Source: JBFGCA01 sp041567315
GTDB taxonomy: Bacteria > Acidobacteriota > Thermoanaerobaculia > Multivoradales > JAHEKO01
Length of the DNA: 8,721 nt
NCBI GenBank assembly: GCA_041567315.1
Contig: JBFGCA010000153.1
Coordinates: 1 to 8,721 of the forward strand
Reading direction: 5' to 3'
The position numbers were made by a program, and so were the translations under genes. Shown here piece after piece: positions 1 through 5,969 of the stretch (positions are counted from its first letter, which is position 1; every line of letters begins with the position of its first letter). The notes beneath the pieces are model-generated. The model searched no databases, had not been told where the DNA came from, and worked only from the letters and a program-made list of their open reading frames with translations.

Positions 1-66
1 GCATTGCGGCGAACGGTTCCGGCGGGTAAGATTTGCCCGGTAACGGAGTGCCGTAACGAAGCGTCT

Positions 67-71
67 GGGAG
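67..71 (+). promoter_or_regulatory. Ribosome binding site of gltA
   Basis: GGGAG ends seven bases before the ATG at 79. It supports that ATG over the in-frame upstream TTG at 4, which has no visible ribosome binding site within the window. Confidence 0.6.
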
Positions 72-78
72 CCAGCGG

Positions 79-1353
<1,275 letters not shown>

Positions 1354-1404
1354 GGTTGCTAGCCGCGAGCCAGCGTCCGGGTGCGTGCTAGCGTGCCGCG
1401 CGCC

Positions 1405-1749
1405 ATGGCGGCGGAGGAGTTCCCGGCCCCGCGACCCCCGGGGACACGACCCCCGACCGACGGCGGGCGGCCGGGCGAGGTCCCCCGGGCGGCGCTGCGG
1501 CGCCCGCCGCTGTGGGTGCGGGTCGCGCTGGTGCTGCTGGGCTGGACCCTGATCCTGATCGGCATCGCCGGTCTGGTGCTGCCCGGGCTGCAGGGGGTGC
1601 TGACCATCCTCGCCGGTCTGGCGCTGCTGTCGGTGGCCAGCAACCGCGTCCACCGCTGGCTCCAGCGGCTGCTCCAGCGCTGGCCCGGCCTGCGCCGCCG
1701 GCTGGACCGCTTCCGGCGCCGCCTCCACCGGCGTCTGTCGAGGAAGTAG
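1405..1749 (+). CDS. Small membrane protein, PGPGW-like
   Basis: Predicted 114-residue inner-membrane protein of unknown function. Residues 1-35 are Pro/Gly/Arg-rich and probably disordered. Residues about 36-59 and 63-79 form two hydrophobic segments joined by LVLPGLQG, which corresponds to the LPGPG turn of the PGPGW putative transmembrane family. A preceding GW (GWTLILIGIAG) also fits. Residues 80-114 are strongly basic, with many arginines and few acidic residues, so this tail probably stays in the cytoplasm. The canonical PGPG is degenerate here (PGLQ), so the family call is moderate. The start is uncertain: ATG 1405 lacks a clear Shine-Dalgarno, and in-frame GTG codons at 1381 and 1393 are alternatives. 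It lies 51 nt after gltA on the same strand and could be read through from it. A hairpin with a T-run follows. No function should be inferred from the neighbours. Confidence 0.6.
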   Translation: MAAEEFPAPRPPGTRPPTDGGRPGEVPRAALRRPPLWVRVALVLLGWTLILIGIAGLVLPGLQGVLTILAGLALLSVASNRVHRWLQRLLQRWPGLRRRLDRFRRRLHRRLSRK

Positions 1750-1767
1750 ACGTCCCCTGCCCAGGCT

Positions 1768-1794
1768 GGCGCGCGAGGAGTGGCGCCTTTTGTT
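1768..1794 (+). terminator. Possible Rho-independent terminator
   Basis: GGCGC (1768-1772) and GCGCC (1783-1787) form a 5-bp all-GC stem around a 10-nt loop, directly followed by TTTTGTT. It lies 18 nt after the stop of the small membrane protein. The stem is short and the loop long, so it may be weak. The end of its T-run is shared with the TTGACA box of the next promoter. Confidence 0.45.
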
Positions 1795-1822
1795 GACATA
1801 TAGGACCAGATCGGTCCACAAT
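1793..1822 (+). promoter_or_regulatory. Sigma-70-type promoter of the fbpABC operon
   Basis: A perfect -35 TTGACA (1793-1798) is followed after 18 bp by CACAAT (1817-1822), four of six matches to TATAAT. This short stretch is noticeably more AT-rich than its surroundings. Transcription would start near 1829, giving a leader of about 56 nt to the fbpA ATG. The leader is pyrimidine-rich (CCCCTTCCCC, ACCCTCCCTTCCCG) and has no purine-rich ribosome binding site. Confidence 0.6.
1798..1822 (+). promoter_or_regulatory. Putative IscR/Rrf2-type operator
   Basis: A dyad GGACC-AGATC-GGTCC (1803-1817) is centred at 1810 and lies exactly in the -35/-10 spacer, flanked by ATATA on the left and ACAAT on the right. 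The full 25 bp has the length and layout of the E. coli IscR type 1 site (ATA, GAC, 7 bases, GTC, AT). By my hand alignment to the remembered consensus about 17 of 25 positions agree. A regulator bound here would block RNA polymerase. It does not resemble a Fur box. The identity of the regulator (IscR, another Rrf2-family protein, or something unrelated) is inference. Confidence 0.45.
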
Positions 1823-1884
1823 CTTCGGCGCCGACGACCGCCTCTCGGAACCCCTTCCCCGAGACCCGACACCCTCCCTTCCCG

Positions 1885-2919
1885 ATGCGCCGTCTCTTCC
1901 TCTGCCCGTCCGCATCGGCTTCGGCTGTTGCGCTGCTGACCGCCGCAGGCCTGCTGGGCGGTTGTGGCGGCGCCGCCCCGCCGGAGCGGGCGGCCGAGGG
2001 CCCGCTGGTGGTCTATTCGGGGCGCAACGAGGCGCTGATCGGGCCGCTGCTCGAGCGCTTCGAGGAGCAGGAGGGGATCGCCGTCGAGGCGCGCTACGGC
2101 GAGACCGCCGAGCTGGCGGCGACGCTCCTCGAGGAGGGCGAGCATTCGCCGGCCGACGTCTTTCTGTCGCAGGACGCCGCGGCGCTGGGCGCGCTGTCGG
2201 CGGCCGGCCGGCTGGCGCCGCTGCCGGCCGAGCTGCTCGACCGGGTGCCGGCGGGCTTCCGCTCGCCCCGCGGCGACTGGGTGGGGCTCTCGGGCCGGGC
2301 CCGCACGGTGGTCTACAACACCGAGCGGCTGACGCCGGCGGAGCTGCCGGCGAGTCTCGAGGCGGTCACCGACCCGCGGTTTCGCGGGCGCTTCGGGGTG
2401 GCGCCGACCAACGGCTCGTTCCAGGCCCACATGGCGGTCTACCGGGTGCTCCGCGGCCGCCCGGCGCTCGACCGGCTGCTGGCCGGCATGGCCGCCAACC
2501 AGCCGCTGCGGTATCCCAAGAACAGCGCCATCGTCGAGGCGGTGATCGCCGGCGAGATCGACTGGGGGCTGGTCAACCACTACTACCTGTGGCGCGCCCT
2601 GGCCGAGCGGCCCGGGGCGCCGGCGGCCAACTACTTCATGTCCGAAGGCGCCGCCGCCGGCTTCGTCAACCTGGCCGGCGCCGGGCTGGTTCGCGACCGC
2701 CCGGCGGGCCGCCGGCTGCTCGCCCATCTGCTCGCGGCGGACGGCCAGCGCTATTTCGCCGAGCAGACCTTCGAGTACCCGGTGGTGCCGGAGGTGCCGG
2801 CCGCGCCGGGGCTGCCGCCGCTGCCGCCGGCGGCCGCCGCCGAGGTGGACTTCGCCGCCGTCTCGTCGGCCCTCGAGGAGACGCTGGTGGCGATCCACGA
2901 CAGCGGGCTGGTCGAGTAG
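1885..2919 (+). CDS. fbpA: Fe(3+) ABC transporter substrate-binding lipoprotein
   Basis: Captures ferric iron outside the inner membrane and delivers it to the FbpBC importer. The 344-residue product starts with a basic n-region and hydrophobic segment (residues 8-24) and a lipobox LGGC with Cys27, so it is probably a lipid-anchored protein. The mature part begins PLVVYSGRNEALIGPLLERF, the classic FbpA/FutA opening. PADVFLSQDAAAL, WVGLSGRARTVVYN, the LRYPKNSAIVEAVIAGEI block and a C-terminal FEYPV follow as in Neisseria FbpA. The paired tyrosines that bind iron are Tyr233-Tyr234 in VNHYYLWR. The early His ligand of Neisseria-type FbpA (GQHKE) appears replaced by Asn48 (GRNE), suggesting a tyrosine-dominated site as in some other ferric-binding proteins. 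There is no visible Shine-Dalgarno. It is the first gene of the operon. A related substrate such as Fe-chelate is possible, but ferric iron is the best call. Confidence 0.9.
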   Translation: MRRLFLCPSASASAVALLTAAGLLGGCGGAAPPERAAEGPLVVYSGRNEALIGPLLERFEEQEGIAVEARYGETAELAATLLEEGEHSPADVFLSQDAAALGALSAAGRLAPLPAELLDRVPAGFRSPRGDWVGLSGRARTVVYNTERLTPAELPASLEAVTDPRFRGRFGVAPTNGSFQAHMAVYRVLRGRPALDRLLAGMAANQPLRYPKNSAIVEAVIAGEIDWGLVNHYYLWRALAERPGAPAANYFMSEGAAAGFVNLAGAGLVRDRPAGRRLLAHLLAADGQRYFAEQTFEYPVVPEVPAAPGLPPLPPAAAAEVDFAAVSSALEETLVAIHDSGLVE

Positions 2920-2922
2920 GGC

Positions 2923-4593
2923 GTGGACCGCGCCGCCTCGCTCGCGCTGCGCCGGGGGCTGCGGGGACGCCCCAAGGTCCGCAGCGCCGCGGCTGCGCGC
3001 GGCCGGGCACCGTGGCCGCTGGCGGCGGTGGCGGTGCTCACCGCCGCGGCCGTCAACCTGCCGCTGGTCTACATCTTCGCGCGCGCCGCCGAGGGCGGGT
3101 GGAGCGCCTACCTCGCGTGGGTGGGATCGGCGCGCACCCTCGAGCTGCTGCTCCGCACCCTGGCGCTGGCGGCGGGCGTCACCGCACTGGCCCTGGCGGT
3201 GGCGGTGCCGATGGCCTGGCTGGTCAGCCGCACCGACCTGCCGGGCCGCCGCTTCTGGGCGGTGGTGGGGGCGCTGCCGCTGGTCTTCCCCTCCTATGTG
3301 GCGGCCTTCACCCTGGTGGCGGCGCTGGGGCCGCGTGGCTATCTGCAGGCCTGGCTCGCGCCGCTCGGGGTCGGGAGCCTGCCGGGTCTGGTCTACGGGT
3401 ACAGCGGCGCGGTGTTGGTTTTGGGGCTCTTCACCTATCCGTACATCTACCTGCTGCTGGTGGCGGCGCTCCGCGACCTCGACCCGGCGCTCGAGGAGAG
3501 CTCGCGCAGTCTGGGGGTGGGCCGCTGGCGGACCTTCGCCCGGGTGGTCCTGCCGCAGCTCCGTCCGGCCCTCTACGGCGGCTCGCTGCTGGTTGTCCTC
3601 TACGCGCTCTCCGACTTCGGCGGCGTCTCGATCGTCCGCTACAACACCTTCACGCTGGCCATCTACAACGCCTACCGCGGGCTCTTCGACCGCTCGGTGG
3701 CGGCCGCCCTGGCCACCGCGCTGGTGCTCACCGCGCTGGTCTTCATCGCCCTCGAGGCGGTGCTGCTGCGCTCGGCGCGGCCCGGACGCCGGCGGGCGGC
3801 GCGGCCGGCGGCGGTGGTGCCGCTGGGCCGCTGGAAGCGGCCGGCGGTGGCGGCGCTGGCCCTGCTCGCCGGCCTCAACGTGGCGCTTCCCGCCGGGGTC
3901 ATCGCCTACTGGGGGGTCCGCGCCCTGTGGGTGGGCAACCCGCTGGGCGGCGTCTGGCTGGCCGCCGGCCGCTCGCTGTCGGCGTCGGCGGTGGCGGCGC
4001 TGGCGGCGGTGGCGCTGGCAGTGCCGGTCGCGCTGTGGGCGGTGCGGCATCCGAGCCGCCCGGCGCGGGTGGTCGAGCGGCTGTCGCACGCCGGCTACGC
4101 GCTGCCCGGCATCGTCATCGCCCTGGCGCTGGTGTTCTTCGCCACCCGGCTGGCGCGGCCGCTCTACCAGACCCTGGCGCTGCTGGTGGCGGCCTACGTG
4201 GTCCGCTTCCTGCCCGAGGCGCTGGCCGCCACCCGCGCCTCGCTGCTGGCGGTGGCGCCGGTCTTCGAGGAGGCGGCGCGCAGTCTGGGCCGCGGGCCGC
4301 TGGCGGTGCTCGGTACGCTGACCCTGCCGCTCATCCGGCCGGGGCTGGCGGCGGGCGCCGGGCTGGTCTTCCTGACCGCCATGAAGGAGCTTCCGGCGAC
4401 CCTCATCCTGCGACCGACCGGCTTCGAGACCCTGGCCACCACCATCTGGAGCGCCGCCTCCGAGGGGATCTACTCGCAGGCGGCGCTGCCGGGGCTGCTG
4501 CTGTTGCTGGCCTCGGGGGTGCCGGTCTACCTGCTGATCATCCGGCCGGCGCTGGCGCCGCGCGGGACGCCGCCCGCTACCATGACCGACTGA
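2923..4593 (+). CDS. fbpB: Fe(3+) ABC transporter permease, fused two-domain
   Basis: Forms the inner-membrane channel of the ferric importer. The 556-residue protein contains two tandem BPD_transp_1 permease domains in one chain, with around a dozen hydrophobic segments beginning near residue 31. Each half carries the cytoplasmic EAA loop that docks the ATPase: LEESSRSLGVGRW at 190-202 and FEEAARSLGRGPL at 448-460, each followed by a LP-x2-RP segment. The 258-residue offset between the two loops shows the internal duplication. The one-chain layout and length are typical of FbpB/SfuB proteins. The start is GTG 2923, only 3 nt after the fbpA stop, and the stop overlaps the fbpC start, so translation is probably coupled. 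The short basic N-terminal tail before the first helix supports this start, though no good Shine-Dalgarno is seen. Confidence 0.92.
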   Translation: MDRAASLALRRGLRGRPKVRSAAAARGRAPWPLAAVAVLTAAAVNLPLVYIFARAAEGGWSAYLAWVGSARTLELLLRTLALAAGVTALALAVAVPMAWLVSRTDLPGRRFWAVVGALPLVFPSYVAAFTLVAALGPRGYLQAWLAPLGVGSLPGLVYGYSGAVLVLGLFTYPYIYLLLVAALRDLDPALEESSRSLGVGRWRTFARVVLPQLRPALYGGSLLVVLYALSDFGGVSIVRYNTFTLAIYNAYRGLFDRSVAAALATALVLTALVFIALEAVLLRSARPGRRRAARPAAVVPLGRWKRPAVAALALLAGLNVALPAGVIAYWGVRALWVGNPLGGVWLAAGRSLSASAVAALAAVALAVPVALWAVRHPSRPARVVERLSHAGYALPGIVIALALVFFATRLARPLYQTLALLVAAYVVRFLPEALAATRASLLAVAPVFEEAARSLGRGPLAVLGTLTLPLIRPGLAAGAGLVFLTAMKELPATLILRPTGFETLATTIWSAASEGIYSQAALPGLLLLLASGVPVYLLIIRPALAPRGTPPATMTD

Positions 4594-5633
4594 TGCCGCC
4601 GCCGATTCTCGAAGTGCGCGACCTGGTGGTCCGCCACCACGACGTGGTGGCGGTGGACGGCGCCAGCCTGCGGATCGAGGCCGAGGGCCTGACCGCCCTG
4701 CTGGGGCCCAGCGGCTGCGGCAAGACCAGCCTGCTCCGGGCGGTGGCCGGCTTCGAGGTGCCGGCCGCCGGGCGGGTCTTCATCGGCGGCCGCGAGGTGG
4801 CCGGGCCGGGGCGCTGGGTGCCGCCCGAGGCGCGGCGGGTGGGGATGGTCTTCCAGGAGGGCGCGCTGTTCCCGCACCTCGACGTCTGGGAGAACGTGCG
4901 CTACGGGGTGCGCGAGCGGCGCCGCGGTGCCGAGCGCACCCGCGCGGCGCTCGAGCTGGTGGGGCTCGCCCACCTCGCCCGCCGCTACCCGGACGAGCTG
5001 TCGGGCGGCCAGCAGCAGCGGGTGGCGCTGGCCCGCGCCCTCGCCCCGACGCCGCGGCTGGTGCTGCTCGACGAGCCGTTCGCCGGTCTCGACGCGGCGC
5101 TGCGCACCCGGGTGCGCGAGGAGATGCGCTCGATCCTCGACCGCGCCGGGCTGGCGGCGCTGCTGGTGACCCACGACCAGGAGGAGGCGCTGAGCACCGC
5201 CGACCGCGTGGCGCTGATGCTCCGCGGGCGGATCCTCCAGGTCGGCACCCCGGAAGAGATCTACCACCTGCCGGCCAGCCTCGAGGCCGCCGAGCTGATC
5301 GGCGGCGGCCAGCTGGTCGACTGCGTGGTCGAGGACGGCGGCACCCGGTCGCCGCTGGGCACCGTCGCCGGCGACGGGCCGCCCGGACCCGGCCGGCTGT
5401 TCGTGCGCCCCGAGGACCTCGAGCAGCTCCCCGCCGCGGCGGTCGCCGGCGTCGCCGGCACGGTGGTCGAGCGGCGCTTCTTCGGCCACGACGTGCTCGA
5501 CCGGGTGGGGCTCGAGGACGGCCGGACGGTAGAGGTCCGGGTGCTGTCCTCGGCCACCGTGCCGCTGGACTCGGCGGTCCGGCTGCGGCTCCGCGACCGC
5601 GTCTACCGGGTCTTTCCGCCACCGTCTGCCTGA
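4593..5633 (+). CDS. fbpC: Fe(3+) ABC transporter ATP-binding protein
   Basis: The cytoplasmic ATPase that powers ferric uptake through FbpB. The 346-residue product has every nucleotide-binding motif: Walker A GPSGCGKTS (38-46), Q-loop Gln88 in VFQEGALFPH, signature LSGGQQQR (136-143), Walker B LVLLDEP with Asp160-Glu161, D-loop GLD (165-167) and switch His194 in LVTHDQEEAL. Residues about 240-346 form a C-terminal regulatory region with TOBE-like sequence (RPEDLEQL, VVERRFFGHDVL), as in FbpC/PotA-type ATPases. The ATG at 4593 shares one base with the fbpB stop (TGATG), which indicates coupled translation. The frame is also open far upstream through fbpA and fbpB, but only the part from 4593 looks like protein of this family. 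The Q-loop/EAA partnership with FbpB and the operon position support ferric iron rather than another ABC substrate. Confidence 0.93.
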   Translation: MPPPILEVRDLVVRHHDVVAVDGASLRIEAEGLTALLGPSGCGKTSLLRAVAGFEVPAAGRVFIGGREVAGPGRWVPPEARRVGMVFQEGALFPHLDVWENVRYGVRERRRGAERTRAALELVGLAHLARRYPDELSGGQQQRVALARALAPTPRLVLLDEPFAGLDAALRTRVREEMRSILDRAGLAALLVTHDQEEALSTADRVALMLRGRILQVGTPEEIYHLPASLEAAELIGGGQLVDCVVEDGGTRSPLGTVAGDGPPGPGRLFVRPEDLEQLPAAAVAGVAGTVVERRFFGHDVLDRVGLEDGRTVEVRVLSSATVPLDSAVRLRLRDRVYRVFPPPSA

Positions 5634-5647
5634 GGATCGGCGGCGCT

Positions 5648-5685
5648 CGGCCGCGGCGTTGGCCGCGTGGCTGCCATGGCGGCAC
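5648..5685 (+). other. GC-rich hairpin pair downstream of fbpC
   Basis: CGGCC (5648-5652) can pair with GGCCG (5661-5665) around an 8-nt loop. Directly after it, GCTGC (5670-5674) can pair with GCGGC (5679-5683), with one G-U pair, around CATG. Neither is followed by a T-run, so a classical intrinsic terminator is not supported. They may stabilise the operon 3' end or accompany Rho-dependent termination. Confidence 0.25.
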
Positions 5686-5709
5686 TTCCAGGCTCCGAAA
5701 GGCCAGAAA

Positions 5710-5725
5710 CCACAGCATGTTGTGG
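5710..5725 (+). promoter_or_regulatory. NrdR box 1 (putative)
   Basis: The 16 bp CCACAGCATGTTGTGG is a near-perfect palindrome (seven of eight pairs) and agrees at about 11 of 16 positions with the remembered NrdR consensus acaCwAtATaTwGtgt. It lies just upstream of the -35 box of the ribonucleotide reductase gene. NrdR is the widespread zinc-finger/ATP-cone repressor of ribonucleotide reductase genes. Confidence 0.6.
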
Positions 5726-5730
5726 TCTTC

Positions 5731-5759
5731 TTGACAGGGTCTCCACCATCTTGTAGGGT
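5731..5759 (+). promoter_or_regulatory. Promoter of the ribonucleotide reductase gene
   Basis: A perfect TTGACA (5731-5736) is followed after 17 bp by TAGGGT (5754-5759), which keeps the key T1, A2 and T6 of the -10. The -35 lies between the two NrdR-like boxes and the -10 overlaps the second, so bound NrdR would exclude RNA polymerase. Transcription would start around 5766. Confidence 0.5.
5741..5756 (+). promoter_or_regulatory. NrdR box 2 (putative)
   Basis: CTCCACCATCTTGTAG repeats the core of box 1 exactly 31 bp downstream: CA-N-CAT-N-TTGT is shared, with only two differences in 11 bases. It is less palindromic (five of eight pairs). A centre-to-centre distance of 31 bp, three helical turns, is the characteristic spacing of tandem NrdR boxes. 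It overlaps the spacer and the start of the predicted -10. Confidence 0.55.
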
Positions 5760-5969
5760 GCGCCCGCCTCTTGAAATCCTTCCGAGGCGCTACCCGCGAA
5801 AAGTGGGAGCTCCGGGGCATTTGGGTGGTGGGTCGAGGGTCGCTCTCTTTCTCTGGCGTGCGCGAAGGGACGCATTCCCGCTCGGAGGGGGAGCGGTCGA
5901 GGAGTCGCGAACGCGGGCTGGGCAGTGGTGTGCGCGCGTAGTCAGTTCCGAGAGATCCTAGGAGGTCAG
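5760..5969 (+). other. Long 5' leader of nrdA, no gene
   Basis: About 200 nt between the predicted start of transcription and the nrdA ATG hold no convincing coding frame. Two hairpins stand out. At 5793-5807, CCCGC pairs with GTGGG around GAAAA, including one G-U pair. At 5878-5896, CCGCTC pairs perfectly with GAGCGG around the purine loop GGAGGGG. I do not recognise a known riboswitch; the B12 box expected of a cobalamin riboswitch is absent. If another promoter lies nearer the gene, I cannot see it clearly. Confidence 0.4.
5960..5965 (+). promoter_or_regulatory. Ribosome binding site of nrdA
   Basis: A perfect AGGAGG sits four bases before the ATG at 5970. It fixes the start of the reductase gene, and it contrasts with fbpA, which has no such site. 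Confidence 0.85.

Noticed and set aside
4..78. 25-residue N-terminal extension of citrate synthase from TTG
   Set aside because: It contains no conserved citrate synthase sequence, and a ribosome binding site precedes the ATG at 79.
1962..4592. Upstream extension of the fbpC frame through fbpA and fbpB
   Set aside because: The frame is open but its translation is Gly/Ala/Arg-rich noise overlapping two well-supported genes. Family homology begins at the ATG at 4593.
4527..5820. Long minus-strand frames opposite fbpC (320 and 346 residues)
   Set aside because: They are low-complexity Arg/Ala/Pro/Gly shadows of the ABC ATPase with no signal or domain.
5659..5961. 100-codon frame in the intergenic region before nrdA
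   Set aside because: It starts with TTG, has no ribosome binding site, crosses the promoter and both NrdR-like boxes, and its product shows no domain.
5760..5969. Cobalamin riboswitch controlling the reductase
   Set aside because: Considered because B12 riboswitches often precede reductase genes, but no B12 box is visible. The encoded enzyme is also class I by its Tyr-Tyr radical-transfer pair.
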